From Spirosoma sp. KUDC1026 (GTDB taxonomy: Bacteria > Bacteroidota > Bacteroidia > Cytophagales > Spirosomataceae), in assembly GCF_013375035.1 (NCBI RefSeq), contig NZ_CP056032.1, forward strand, positions 580,001 to 644,000: a DNA stretch of 64,000 nt, given 5' to 3'. Made by a program: the position numbers and the translations under genes. The notes below the pieces were generated by a model that worked only from the letters and a program-made list of their open reading frames with translations, made no database searches and was not told the DNA's origin. Numbering within the stretch: position 1 is the first letter of the stretch; each line of letters opens with the position of its first letter. Below are positions 29,001-37,094 of the stretch, one piece after another.

Positions 29001-29152
29001 TGTACCGCCTGCCAGCCGGTACGCACGTGTTCGAGTATCAGGTTCGGGTAGTCCATACCGGCGCGTTTGCTGCGGGTATCGCCACGGTCCAGAGTTTTTA
29101 CGCACCCGAGTTTTCGGCGCACTCTGCCGGTTCGCGGGTGAGTGTCAAGTAA
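23096..29152 (+). CDS. Alpha-2-macroglobulin family protein with thioester motif
   Basis: A 2,018-aa secreted protein from ATG at 23096, where the signal peptide MQRFLIFLFTLIALGAHA begins; an earlier start at 23039 was rejected. The MG2-type domain is at about 620-640 (DRAIYRPGQPIYFKGVLY) and EEYKRPTFEV is at about 700. The A2M core follows from about 1250 (NETAFFFPTL, FTMPEALTRWRLMLFAHSK). C-S-E-Q at 1480-1483 is the thioester Cys/Gln motif, with the alpha-toroid around it and a receptor-like C-terminus. Such proteins trap proteases in the periplasm or at the surface. Just before the core, LNEVVEVGYG (about 1223) resembles the linker of SusC-type receptors. It is a single gene, not next to a penicillin-binding protein 1C. 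Confidence 0.92.
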   Translation: MQRFLIFLFTLIALGAHAQQTRKSVATYDPDWQRIDSLNMKGLPQSALAIVDQIYKRAKAERNERQLVKAVIYRQSLQKYSDAGSTFQTVQSLQQELAGSTLSTPARNILQSVLAETYWQYYQQNRWKFQNRTTIVREPAVRRPGQNQAPENQADSLATWNLHRLITEIIAAYKTSLQNEATLKETPIAAYDLLLDKGSDEGRLRRPTVYDFLAHRALDFFKNTEADLIRPAQQFELDQPAYLATPNRFATVPLRTSDSLSLRFQTLTLYQRLIVFHLSDRNPIALADVDADRLTFVHQHSIFPEKDSLYQQTLTQQLDRYKNQPPKFVYGLALAQYWEQQSYRDKTGNWRRQADSLLTSLLQSPPDEGQDARNARTLQTQLRQRQLQLTVEEGNAPQQPIRALVNYRNTPSFYYRIVRAKPAEVAQNSVDNRKNPLLKRWLSLPTVVERTVQLPDNGDLQDHSTEIALPALPVGHYVILSALSTPLTDSTSMLAYTPLVVTELSYLIDLHGSPAGRNAKPTPTIYAMHRQTGKPLPNVTVQLAESYYANNRQQTRPVGNYKTDAQGRFQIPQTVQSGKSYPLWLIDQQDTLETAGVYNARPNPSSDTDTVQTNALLFTDRAIYRPGQPIYFKGVLYAKKGDQLQVAAGRSTPVTLTDANGEGVSSLTLTANEFGTVEGKFTAPAGRLTGMMTISILDDQTSIRVEEYKRPTFEVVADPVKGSYKLGQSIAIKANAKTFSGAPIDGAQVRYRITRQLLPRWPWLKRGWQIFPPASSQETEIANGTLTTTNTGTLSLSFVASPDRSVDRKTNPIFQYTITFDVTDVSGETRSAKQTLRIGYSALTAALNIPEQIEGNRQAVGVSIQNAGGQPVPATGQLTVYPIQAPQPALRKRLWEQPDRFVLSRDEFKRLFPLDVYQDEDQPENWPRSQAIAQLPVRTSGRDSVSLDLSKYPAGAYVAELTVTDSTGETARQTQYFTVTTPQRPVLAVLADNWVRVVESEVKPGKTATIWLANDGPGWALMRTDTQEKWIKLGDKPVRIAVPIPASTRTNVSISFTKIQNGRLYQDTKTIPVSQADQRLTIETITFRERLKPGQPEEWTLRISGPGKEKVMAEAVATLYDASLDNFQKLHWPDVNRSAAEDYSFNGYWSDNGFKTRGSVLLNYDLRSYPFQTITYDALKRLPTSPVYRAGAARTLSGAVSLKGAATEVAPAIQTDRFGWDSQPLNEVVEVGYGQSKTISANEPQLNPRRNFNETAFFFPTLHTDKEGRILLKFTMPEALTRWRLMLFAHSKTMQTGSLERSVVTQKELMITTNAPRFLREGDTLRLTARVNNLTSRLLAGSAQLELFDAATNQPIDASLKHVVTPVNFTAQANQSTALGWTLVIPAGLDNVTVRVTAKAGAFTDGEERTLPVLPNRMLVLDAKPFYLNGTGTKTVTLDALKNQTNIASQAERLTIELTSNPVWTALQSLPYLDNQSLLCSEQLFSQFYANALGSRIVSARPDVQQVVANWQKQAPTNPLAANEELKAVTLNETPWRQAARTQTEQQAQLGQFLQTDNLLARQQLALDKLKQLQMPDGGLVWFAGMPTDPIVTLHVLSGFGHLAKLGVTFKASQQQQIQAIQNSALQFADTYANQWLERQQKEKVADGLSYWAIQYLYTRSFYSANAADSKAVAYIKTQAVKNWLQSGLQEQAMIALALHRLGDRKTPVDILKSLKERATTSDEMGMYWPANKAGFYWQQAPVETQALLIEAFDEITGDQTAVNNMKQWLLAQKRTQAWPSTKATTEAIYALLLKGDEWTATKPATELRVGGTLVTAAADEPTGYQKVTYQPAQIKSDMGTVSVTKTGSGPTFRDPTWGGIYYQHFEPLDRIVTSDRNGNLVVAKTLYRRQDSSAGPVITPVSEQTTLKPGDLVTVRVELRNDRDMQYVHLKDSRASGFEPVAMLSGYKFQNGLGYYEAPRDASTDFFLYRLPAGTHVFEYQVRVVHTGAFAAGIATVQSFYAPEFSAHSAGSRVSVK

Positions 29153-29168
29153 AGTTCTTTAACAAAAT

Positions 29169-29220
29169 CTGCCCTCCTTTCTGGCTTTTAGCATTACGCT
29201 ATGGACAGAAAGGAGGGCAG
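29169..29220. terminator. Hairpin terminator between convergent genes
   Basis: A perfect 15-bp inverted repeat (29169-29183 with 29206-29220) with pyrimidine/purine-biased arms (CTGCCCTCCTTTCTG) and a 22-nt loop is followed by TCTTT. It lies between the macroglobulin and the prolyl oligopeptidase. Confidence 0.75.
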
Positions 29221-29250
29221 TCTTTATGATTACCTCCTGAAAACTTTACC

Positions 29251-31389
29251 CTACTTACTCGCTATTTCTTTCAGGCTCTTGATCCCCATATTCCAGAGAA
29301 TGAAAGAATAAATGTCGCCGGTCGTTTCGATGTTTTTCTTCGTGTTGCTGGCCCCGTGGCCCGAGTTGGTATCGATACGTATCAGGACCGGGTTGCTGCC
29401 TTTGTAGACCTCCTGTAAGGTAGCCGCGTATTTAAACGAGTGAGCGGGCACCACCCGATCATCATGGTCGGCGGTGGTAATCATTGTTACCGGGTAGTTC
29501 GTGTCCGGTTTCAGGTTGTGAACGGGTGAGTATGCGTAAAGTGCCTTGAACTCGTCGGCATTATCACTGCTGCCGTAGTCGGCAATCCAGTTCCAGCCGA
29601 TCGTGAACTTGTGAAACCGCAGCATATCCATCACCCCTACCTGTGGAATGGCAACCCGGAACAGATCGGGGCGCTGGTTAATAACAGCTCCCACCAATAA
29701 TCCGCCGTTTGAGCCGCCCTGAGCCGCCAGCCTGGCGGGGGAGGTATATTTCTCGGCAATCAGGAATTCAGCCGCAGCGATGAAATCGTCGAATACGTTC
29801 TGTTTTTTCAGCTTCATACCCTGTTCATGCCACTTTTCGCCGTATTCGCTCCCCCCCCGCAGGTTGGCCTGGGCATAAATGCCGCCCTGTTCCAGAAACG
29901 GAATCCGTAACGGGCTAAAGCCGGGAGTCAGGCTAATATTGAAACCGCCGTAGCCGTACAACAGGGTTGGGTTGGTACCGTCCAGCTTGATGCCTTTCCG
30001 GTACGTCAGAAACATTGGGATCTTCGTGCCGTCCTTGCTGGGGTAGAAAACCTGCTTTGTTTCGTAATCGTCGGGGTTGAACGACACTTCGGGAGCCCGG
30101 AAAACCGTGCTTTTCCGGCTGGCCAGGTCATACCGGTAAATAGTTGGGGGAAACGTGAACGAGGTGAACGTATAGAACACGAATTTATCGTCTTTCTCGC
30201 CCCCGAAGCCCCCCGCCGAGCCAATACCCGGTAGCTGTACATTGCTTTCAAGTTTTCCGGTATAGTCGAATACATTGATCTGCGACGTTACGTCTTTTGA
30301 GTACTCGACGAACAGCTTGCCGCCCGCAGCGTTGACGCCCCCTTCGGTAATGGGTTCCGGCCGCTCGGGAATCAGCGTAGAGAAGGCTTTCTTTTTCGTA
30401 TCGAAGGCAACCACCTTGCTATTAGGCGCTTTCTCGTTGGTCAGAATCAGCAGCCGGTCGCCGTCGTTGTCAACAACACCATAGCTGAAGTCGGTTATAT
30501 CCGACACAACAGGCACGAAATCTTTCTGTGACGCCCGGGCATCGTTAAACAGCAGTGCGTTACCGTCCTTACCCTGCCCCCGGTCGCTGATCGACAGCAG
30601 CGCAAATCGTTCGTCGTCGGTCGTGCTCACGATATGGAACCGCTGCGGATGGGCCGCATCTTCGTAAATCAGCTTATCGGCGGACTGGGGGGTGTTAAGC
30701 TTATGGAAGAAGACCTGGTGGTTTTCGTTTTTCGCGGCAAGGGCGCTGCCTTCCGGTTTTGGGTAGCGACTATAGTAAAACCCATCGCCCTGCCAGGCCG
30801 CCCCGGACACCTTCACCCACTCGATTTTTTCGGGCAGGTACGTCTTCGTTGCCAGCTCCATGATCTGGTATTCCTGCCAGTCGGACCCACCTTTCGACAG
30901 GCCAACCACGGCGTATTTTCCGTCCTTCGACAAGGAGAACGCGCCCAGTCGGGTTGTTCCATCGGTGGACAGTTTGTTTGGATCGATCACTACCTCCGGT
31001 TGCCCGTCCAGTCCTTTCTGTCGGTACAGGACCGCCTGGTTTTGCAAGCCGTCATTCTTGGAGAAATAAAACCACTCACCCCGCCGGTAGGGCGCCGAGT
31101 ATTTAGGATAGTTATAGACCGCTTCCAGACGCTGCTGCAACTGTTTCCGGTACGGGATTTTATCCAGATATGCGAAAGTGACCTTGTTTTCGGCCGTGAC
31201 CCATTCGGCGGTTTCAGCCGAGCGATCATCTTCAAGCCATCGGTAGGGATCAGCCACTTTTGTCCCATGATACGTATCAACCTGATCGGTTTTACGGGCC
31301 TTTGGATAGGTCAACGGCTCTACGGCCTGACCCAGCGCAACGGAAGAACTTAACATAAGCAGTAAGCGTAGCGTGTGTTGAGAGTACAT
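29251..31389 (-). CDS. Prolyl oligopeptidase (S9A serine peptidase)
   Basis: A 712-aa secreted peptidase with a signal peptide (MYSQHTLRLLLMLSSSVALG). The seven-bladed propeller starts at TYPKARKTDQVDTYHGTKVADPYRWLEDD, given here in pieces TYPKARKTDQVDTYHG and VADPYRWLEDD. The catalytic domain carries Ser about 558 (GGSNGGLL), Asp about 643 (ADHDDRVVP) and His about 678 (SGHGAS). It cleaves short peptides after proline. The length matches the family. It probably works in the periplasm on scavenged peptides. It is divergent from the sensor kinase, with 200 bp between. Confidence 0.95.
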   Translation of the reverse strand: MYSQHTLRLLLMLSSSVALGQAVEPLTYPKARKTDQVDTYHGTKVADPYRWLEDDRSAETAEWVTAENKVTFAYLDKIPYRKQLQQRLEAVYNYPKYSAPYRRGEWFYFSKNDGLQNQAVLYRQKGLDGQPEVVIDPNKLSTDGTTRLGAFSLSKDGKYAVVGLSKGGSDWQEYQIMELATKTYLPEKIEWVKVSGAAWQGDGFYYSRYPKPEGSALAAKNENHQVFFHKLNTPQSADKLIYEDAAHPQRFHIVSTTDDERFALLSISDRGQGKDGNALLFNDARASQKDFVPVVSDITDFSYGVVDNDGDRLLILTNEKAPNSKVVAFDTKKKAFSTLIPERPEPITEGGVNAAGGKLFVEYSKDVTSQINVFDYTGKLESNVQLPGIGSAGGFGGEKDDKFVFYTFTSFTFPPTIYRYDLASRKSTVFRAPEVSFNPDDYETKQVFYPSKDGTKIPMFLTYRKGIKLDGTNPTLLYGYGGFNISLTPGFSPLRIPFLEQGGIYAQANLRGGSEYGEKWHEQGMKLKKQNVFDDFIAAAEFLIAEKYTSPARLAAQGGSNGGLLVGAVINQRPDLFRVAIPQVGVMDMLRFHKFTIGWNWIADYGSSDNADEFKALYAYSPVHNLKPDTNYPVTMITTADHDDRVVPAHSFKYAATLQEVYKGSNPVLIRIDTNSGHGASNTKKNIETTGDIYSFILWNMGIKSLKEIASK

Positions 31390-31589
31390 ACGTCAGAAAA
31401 AGAAGGATTCGCGTGGCTACTAAGTTCGTGTCCCGACGTCGTAATGACAAATTGATGTCTGTTAGTTGCTGGTTCTTGCCCCTTCAATAATCGGCACCGG
31501 ATCTCCACCAGCAAATTTTCATATGCCAGAACACAACTTGGAAAATACAGAAATACTCTACTCATTTACAACGCCTTAATGCTATTCTT
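31390..31589. other. 200-bp divergent intergenic region
   Basis: This is the divergent promoter region of the prolyl oligopeptidase and the sensor kinase. I see no exact TAnnTTTG with proper spacing and no strong inverted repeat, so I assign no site. Confidence 0.3.
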
Positions 31590-34500
31590 TTGGTAAATAC
31601 GGTCACTTCATATTGGCGTTTAGTATTGACGGGTTGTTTGCTGCTGTTGCAGCTGGCAGGCTGGTCCCAGGTCGCTTATCAGGTCGACCACATCGGCGTT
31701 AGCGACGGGCTGGCGCAGGGCTCGGTCTACTACATGCACAACGACAGCCGGGGGTTTCTCTGGTTTGGTACCCAGGACGGCCTGAATCGCTACGATGGGC
31801 ACCGATTCCGCACGTACCGCCCCATTGCCGACGAACAGGGCGTGGCGCAGGCGGGTTCGATCCGGGGTGTTAATATCCTGGGTATTGTCGAAGACCCCGC
31901 CGGAAACCTGTGGATCGGTACGGAAGAAGGACTGAACCGGTACAATCGCCAGCGTGATCAATTCGATCATTTTCCGTCAACTGCTGCCGAGCATTCGACC
32001 CCATCAGCTCGCGTGCTGCCTTTTTATATCGATAAAACCACCCTGCTCTACCTCAGCGACGCCGAAGGTCTGGTACAGCTCAATCACCGGACGTTGCAGA
32101 AAACAGTACTGAACAGGGACATTCATCTGACGAAAGAATATGACCTCCCAAACGGAACGGTTCGCACGGGGCAGGACAACATCTGGCTTCACGCCCCCAG
32201 AGGGATTATCCGGTATAACCTTCGGGACAAAAGCCTGACCCACTATTTCAGCGATCATCCAGCTAATCGGTTCGGACCGGTACAGACGGTTTTTTCCTTT
32301 CACATCGATGCCAACGAAGTTGCCTGGCTGGGTACGGGTAATGGTCTGATCCGCTTCGATTACCGACAACAAACGTATCGCCACTACCCCACCACCCTTG
32401 ATCAGCAACCGATAAGCGCTATCTACAGTGTTGCCGCCGACGCAAAAGGGCAGCTCTGGCTGGGTACACAGCGAGACGGTGTCTTGTTATTCGATCAGCA
32501 CAAAGGGCAAATCGCGCCCATTCGCAGTACGTCCGGCCTGATACAGCGACTGAACGAGTTCGAGATCAGCAAGGTCTATGTCGATAAAATGGGCGTCGTC
32601 TGGATCAATACCGACCCCGATGGTCTGGTGCGCATCATCCCGGATATTTTTCTGCTGGGTGGCCTGAAAAAATCGTCGGCCAACAGCCTGCCGCCCGATC
32701 AGCGACTGAGCCACTACACCGTTCGTGGCTTTATGGAAGAGCGGCCCGACCGCCTTTGGATCGTTCAGGAAAGCGGGATCGACATTTTCAATCCGCAGAC
32801 CAATCAGGTTGTCGAGCGCTATCTAACCAATGCACAGCCGACGGATTCGCCTATGCACAACCAGGCAAAGTGTATTTACAAAGACCCGGAGCACCGTATC
32901 TGGGTGGGTACACCGGGGGGCGTCCTGGCGTTTCAACCTGCTACCAAAACATTTCAGCCCATTCTGTTTGCTGAACAACGTAGCGAAGTGGCCGACAACT
33001 ACGTTCGTAACCTGCTTAGCCTGAATGATTCGACGCTGCTGGGAGCCACCGAAGAAGGACTTTTTTTACTGAATACCCGTCGACGGCAGTGGAGCCGGGC
33101 TCCTGTTCTGGCAGGGCAGAATATGTTCAGTCTCTGGTACGACGCCCCCACGCGTCAGCTTTGGGTGGGCACCTACACGAATGGCTATTACTGTTATCAG
33201 CTGCCGCAACGAAACCTGCAAGGCCCCTGGAAACGAGTAAGCTCGGGTTTACTGGGATACACAGTACTGCACATTCGGCCCGACGCGGACAAAAAAACAC
33301 TGTGGCTCTCCAGCGACCGGGGACTGGTGGCGCTGCACAAGGGTACGAATGAGTTCCGGCTTTTCAGCGAGCGCCAGGGACTGGCCAACTCGTTTGTGTA
33401 TGGCTCACTCGCCGACGCGCAGGGGCACATCTGGATCAGTACCAATCGGGGTATCTCGCGCATTACGCTGGAACCACGAGCCATCAAAAACTTTGCTTTG
33501 CGGGATGGCCTCCAGGGGTATGAATTCAATGGAAATGCGTTCTGCCAAACCGCCAATGGTGAGTTCTATTTTGGTGGCGTCAACGGCTTCAACCGGTTTC
33601 GGCCGACCAATTTTCACACGAGTCTGTTCGACCCCAAAGTACATATCAACTCGCTCAGCGTTAACGAAGAACCATTCAGCGGTAATGGCTACGTGGGTGA
33701 GGCCGACCGGGTTGAGTTGTCGCCCGAGCAGAACACGATTGCGCTTGACTTTGCCACCATCGACTTTTTCAGCAACGGGCATAACAATTACCAGTACCAG
33801 CTGAAAAACTACGACGATCGCTGGGTATCATCGGGGGAACGCACGTATGTACGCTACGCCAATCTGCCCGCGGGTGATTACATTTTTCAGGTCAAAGCCG
33901 CGAATAAGGACGGTCGCTGGAGCAACTACACCCGGCGGCTGATAATTCATATTGCCCATCCGCTCTGGCAGCGACCTCCCTTCCTGCTGGCGGCCTTACT
34001 AATGCTGACACTGCTCATTTTTTTCTGGATCAAACGACGCGATACGATGCTGCGCCGGCAGGACGCCGAACGACTGCGGCTGGCTTACGACATTCAGGAA
34101 CAGGTCAAGAAAGAGATTGCCCGCGATCTGCACGACGAAATCGGCACCCGCCTGGCCACCATCAAGCTGTATACGACTCAGCTCACGCGGCAGGTCGGTG
34201 AAACACCAACCATTATTTCTTTGCGCACCACCATTTTTGGCTTGATTAACGAAACCATCAGCGACGTCCGGGATTTGCTACGCAAACTCAACCCGCAAAC
34301 ACTGGAACGACATGGCTACGTAGCAGCTGTCGATGAGCTGTTTTCCCGGATCAACGCTACGGGGATTATTGATATGCAGCTGGACATAACCGGCCTGGTT
34401 GAATCGGCTCCAGACCCCGATCCGCTTAATTATCGGTTCAAAGCCACTACCGAGGTAATGCTTTACCGGATTACGCAGGAATTGGTCAATAACTCGCTTA

Positions 34501-34805
34501 AACACGCGAACGCCAGCCGGATTACGTTGCGGCTTCAGGTACAGAATGACCGCCTGCTGCTCGCCTATACCGATAATGGTCAGGGATTCGACCACGATAA
34601 GATCCGCCAAAATTCTACCGGCCTGGGTCTGGGCAGTATCGAATCAAGGGCAGCCATTCTGAACGGTCGAACCATCTGGCAGACCAGCCCGGGGCACGGG
34701 ATGCATGTTCTGATCGACGTACCAACGGAAAAACTTTCCAACCGGCGGTTTACGAACAGCCGGAAACCGGCCTCCGACGATCTTAATCAGACACGGGAAC
34801 AATAG
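31590..34805 (+). CDS. Propeller sensor histidine kinase (NarL-type HisKA_3)
   Basis: About 1,071 aa. The start appears to be TTG at 31590: no in-frame ATG gives a signal peptide, and this start gives SYWRLVLTGCLLLLQLAGWSQ. Two-component-regulator propeller repeats follow (GFLWFGTQDGLNRYDG, NLWIGTEEGLNRYN, HIWISTNRGISRI) to about residue 690. A Y_Y_Y domain (YQYQLKNYDDRW, about 730-790) and one membrane helix (about 798-815) come next. The dimerisation box is ARDLHDEIGTRL, with phospho-acceptor His about 848, and the HATPase_c follows (NNSLKHANA, DNGQGFD, GLGLGSIESRA). A periplasmic ligand is probably sensed. No receiver or response-regulator gene is adjacent, so the partner is unknown. The 3' end overlaps the convergent exonuclease gene by 23 bp. 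Confidence 0.92.
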   Translation: MVNTVTSYWRLVLTGCLLLLQLAGWSQVAYQVDHIGVSDGLAQGSVYYMHNDSRGFLWFGTQDGLNRYDGHRFRTYRPIADEQGVAQAGSIRGVNILGIVEDPAGNLWIGTEEGLNRYNRQRDQFDHFPSTAAEHSTPSARVLPFYIDKTTLLYLSDAEGLVQLNHRTLQKTVLNRDIHLTKEYDLPNGTVRTGQDNIWLHAPRGIIRYNLRDKSLTHYFSDHPANRFGPVQTVFSFHIDANEVAWLGTGNGLIRFDYRQQTYRHYPTTLDQQPISAIYSVAADAKGQLWLGTQRDGVLLFDQHKGQIAPIRSTSGLIQRLNEFEISKVYVDKMGVVWINTDPDGLVRIIPDIFLLGGLKKSSANSLPPDQRLSHYTVRGFMEERPDRLWIVQESGIDIFNPQTNQVVERYLTNAQPTDSPMHNQAKCIYKDPEHRIWVGTPGGVLAFQPATKTFQPILFAEQRSEVADNYVRNLLSLNDSTLLGATEEGLFLLNTRRRQWSRAPVLAGQNMFSLWYDAPTRQLWVGTYTNGYYCYQLPQRNLQGPWKRVSSGLLGYTVLHIRPDADKKTLWLSSDRGLVALHKGTNEFRLFSERQGLANSFVYGSLADAQGHIWISTNRGISRITLEPRAIKNFALRDGLQGYEFNGNAFCQTANGEFYFGGVNGFNRFRPTNFHTSLFDPKVHINSLSVNEEPFSGNGYVGEADRVELSPEQNTIALDFATIDFFSNGHNNYQYQLKNYDDRWVSSGERTYVRYANLPAGDYIFQVKAANKDGRWSNYTRRLIIHIAHPLWQRPPFLLAALLMLTLLIFFWIKRRDTMLRRQDAERLRLAYDIQEQVKKEIARDLHDEIGTRLATIKLYTTQLTRQVGETPTIISLRTTIFGLINETISDVRDLLRKLNPQTLERHGYVAAVDELFSRINATGIIDMQLDITGLVESAPDPDPLNYRFKATTEVMLYRITQELVNNSLKHANASRITLRLQVQNDRLLLAYTDNGQGFDHDKIRQNSTGLGLGSIESRAAILNGRTIWQTSPGHGMHVLIDVPTEKLSNRRFTNSRKPASDDLNQTREQ

Positions 34806-35325
34806 GGCCGAGCCGGGGAATCAGGCCAAGTGAGTCGCGCTGAAGCAGTAATTCAAACAAGCGTACCGTAGCGGCTGCATCACCCTGCGCCCGGTGGCGG
34901 TCATTCAGCGGGATATTCAGCGACGCGCAGAGTTTGCCCAGGCTATAGGATGGGTAACCCGGAATCAGTTTGCGGCTCGTTCGAACGGTGCAGAGTGTAC
35001 GTCGGGCGAAATCATAACCTGCCCATTCGAGCTCTTTCTTGAGAAAGTTAAAGTCGAAACTAACGTTGTGAGCCACAAAGACAGCATCCTGCGTTATTTC
35101 AACAATCCGCGAGGCTACGTCAGCAAAAAGAGGAGCGTCCTGCACCAGTTCTTCCGTGATACCTGTCAGATGCCGGATAAACGGCGGGATCGGGCATTCC
35201 GGATTGAGCAGTGTATGAAATGAATCCACGACCTGCTGGCCATCATGGCGAAATATGGCAATCTCAGTCAGGCGGGTTTCTCCTTTGACGCCCCCTGTCG
35301 ATTCTACGTCAACGATACAATACAC
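34783..35325 (-). CDS. DnaQ-like 3'-5' exonuclease (DEDDh)
   Basis: A 180-aa protein whose GTG start at 35325 lies only five codons before the first catalytic Asp (YCIVDVES, D6 and E8). Exo II is HNVSFDFNFL and Exo III is HRAQGDA with the DEDDh His. It is homologous to the proofreading epsilon subunit of DNA polymerase III, but many Bacteroidota proteins of this size are stand-alone exonucleases. Longer relatives carry a GIY-YIG domain, absent here. It may proofread or trim DNA or RNA ends. It is convergent with the sensor kinase and 42 bp after the S41 peptidase start region of the opposite neighbour. Confidence 0.88.
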   Translation of the reverse strand: MYCIVDVESTGGVKGETRLTEIAIFRHDGQQVVDSFHTLLNPECPIPPFIRHLTGITEELVQDAPLFADVASRIVEITQDAVFVAHNVSFDFNFLKKELEWAGYDFARRTLCTVRTSRKLIPGYPSYSLGKLCASLNIPLNDRHRAQGDAAATVRLFELLLQRDSLGLIPRLGPIVPVSD

Positions 35326-35367
35326 GGTATAAATATACGACTTTACAGCGTTCGTTGGCTTTTCCGG

Positions 35368-36864
35368 CTAACGGGCGGCCTGCAATAGCCGACTTTTTAG
35401 AGGTCTATTGGCCACGACACCCTGACGAATCAGTTCCATTGTATACTCCAGTACGTATTCCCGGTTGGTCATCAGGTCGTTATAGGTTCGTTCGACCGTA
35501 AAGTCGGGTTCGACCGTAAATCCATTCGCACGGTCGGCAGTAACGGAGTGAGTCAGCTTTTTGAGTGGAATACGTACCTGAATGCGGGAGTTGGGTAGCG
35601 TAACGGTCTTGAAATGGCCCGCAAAATCGCCCCAGTATGCACTTCCGCTGGCTTCGCCCACAAAGGTACCCAGACCCGCGTCAAGCGTTTTTGCCAGAAC
35701 CGACGTGGTTGCCGAAAACGAAGCCCCATTTACCAGAAAATACAACTTTCCTTTGAAGGCATTCTGTTTGTACGGATGGTACTGATGCCGACCCGACCGG
35801 CTGGCAAACCCGCCCCGGGCATCGGTTTTGTAGCGCAGGCTGAAATTGAGGGCCGACAGCGGATTCCAGCGGGTAATCAGTTCGGCGCGGGCAGCCCGTT
35901 TCATTTCCTCCTGCTCCATGATCGCAAACTTCCTCGGCATCCAGTACCGCAGCAGTTCGGCCGAGTTCGCCACAATGCCTCCGCCGTTCCCCTGCATGTC
36001 GACAATCAGGTGCTGAATGTTCTCCTCCCGAAGTTGTCTGAAAGCCCGTTTCAGCCGCCGGTTAAAGGCCCACTGGAACGGATCGCGTTTTTTCAGCCCC
36101 ATAAACGACGATACCCGTAGTACAGCCGTTCGGGTAAGGGTATCAATGACACGAACCGAGAGATTGGGCTGACGATCGATTTCGTTCCGGTATCGCAGTC
36201 GGACTGTTGATCGAAATGCATCGAGCGTTGGGCAGGCTAATCGGGTTTGCCGGGTCAGGCTGTTGTTAGCCAGACGATACGTAATAGTGACAGAATCGGC
36301 CCAGCCGTACCAGGACGCGTAGTAGTCCGCAAATTGAACCAGGCTCCACTGCCGACGGCCCGTGCTGTTATCGCCATCAGACCCCGAGTGGTCAGCGTTC
36401 ATCAATTCGGCGTGTATGTCAGCAACAGGTCGCCCATTGACCGTTAGTAGCTCGGTTCCCCGCCGGAGAGTCGTGTCGGTCGATACGTTATGGCTGATGA
36501 AATACGTATCATCCACCGACCGGATAAAGAACGGCAGGTAGCGCGTGCTTTTTCCGATGTAATTCCGCCGGTGGTTCAGGTTCGTGTGCCCGTCTTTGAT
36601 CGACGTAACCAGCGGGCTGATGTGATGGAAGAATGACAGGTAATCAACCGGGGCCGTAAGCTGATTATACAGCGAGTCGTAGAGCTGTTCCATTCGGGCC
36701 TGGGGGGTGTAATACCCAACGCCCGGATGCAGTTGGTCTAGTTTACGTTTAAGAAAGGTGAGGTCGGCGCGGGCCTGGTCAGGAGAAAGGGGCTGGGCAA
36801 CGGTGAGCTGGAAGCTGAGCCCAAGACATAGCAGAGATACAATCAGAAATCGGCCTAAAGTCAT
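35368..36864 (-). CDS. Secreted S41-family (C-terminal-processing-like) peptidase
   Basis: A 498-aa protein with a signal peptide (MTLGRFLIVSLLCLGLSFQLTVAQ). An N-terminal helical domain (ARADLTFLKRKLDQLHPGVGYY) and a small PDZ-like region (GTELLTVNGRPVADI) precede the catalytic domain. Conserved pieces are LIVDMQGNGGG and YFLVNGASFSATTSVLAKTL, the latter containing the likely Ser. GEASGSAYWGDF also belongs here. S41 enzymes use a Ser/Lys dyad; I do not assign the Lys with certainty. It is probably periplasmic. It lies upstream of, and co-directional with, the exonuclease gene, with a 42-bp gap. Confidence 0.88.
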   Translation of the reverse strand: MTLGRFLIVSLLCLGLSFQLTVAQPLSPDQARADLTFLKRKLDQLHPGVGYYTPQARMEQLYDSLYNQLTAPVDYLSFFHHISPLVTSIKDGHTNLNHRRNYIGKSTRYLPFFIRSVDDTYFISHNVSTDTTLRRGTELLTVNGRPVADIHAELMNADHSGSDGDNSTGRRQWSLVQFADYYASWYGWADSVTITYRLANNSLTRQTRLACPTLDAFRSTVRLRYRNEIDRQPNLSVRVIDTLTRTAVLRVSSFMGLKKRDPFQWAFNRRLKRAFRQLREENIQHLIVDMQGNGGGIVANSAELLRYWMPRKFAIMEQEEMKRAARAELITRWNPLSALNFSLRYKTDARGGFASRSGRHQYHPYKQNAFKGKLYFLVNGASFSATTSVLAKTLDAGLGTFVGEASGSAYWGDFAGHFKTVTLPNSRIQVRIPLKKLTHSVTADRANGFTVEPDFTVERTYNDLMTNREYVLEYTMELIRQGVVANRPLKSRLLQAAR

Positions 36865-36938
36865 CGTTTACAGTCACGGTGTCTAGCGCTGGCAGAGCCG
36901 CCAGGCAGTTGATTCTGTGAATATAAAAATCGACGCAA

Positions 36939-36964
36939 CTATAAACAATAGATTATGTTTATAG
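36939..36964. promoter_or_regulatory. AT-rich 9-bp inverted repeat upstream of the S41 gene
   Basis: CTATAAACA (36939-36947) and TGTTTATAG (36956-36964) form a perfect inverted repeat with an 8-bp spacer. It lies 75 bp upstream of the S41 start in an AT-rich stretch. An operator is a possibility; no bound regulator is known. Confidence 0.35.
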
Positions 36965-37094
36965 ACTTAATAATATTTTGTTTTGAATTGATTAAACGGC
37001 AAAAAGTAAACGTTTTAGAGCTAGTCTGTTTACAACAGCATCGGTACTACAAAGCCAGGTCCGATTGGTATTGAGTCAATAGATAGTTTGTCTG

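Noticed and set aside
31572-31595. ATG at 31579 as start of the sensor kinase
   Set aside because: It is out of frame with the kinase; the TTG at 31590 is the only start that keeps the signal peptide.
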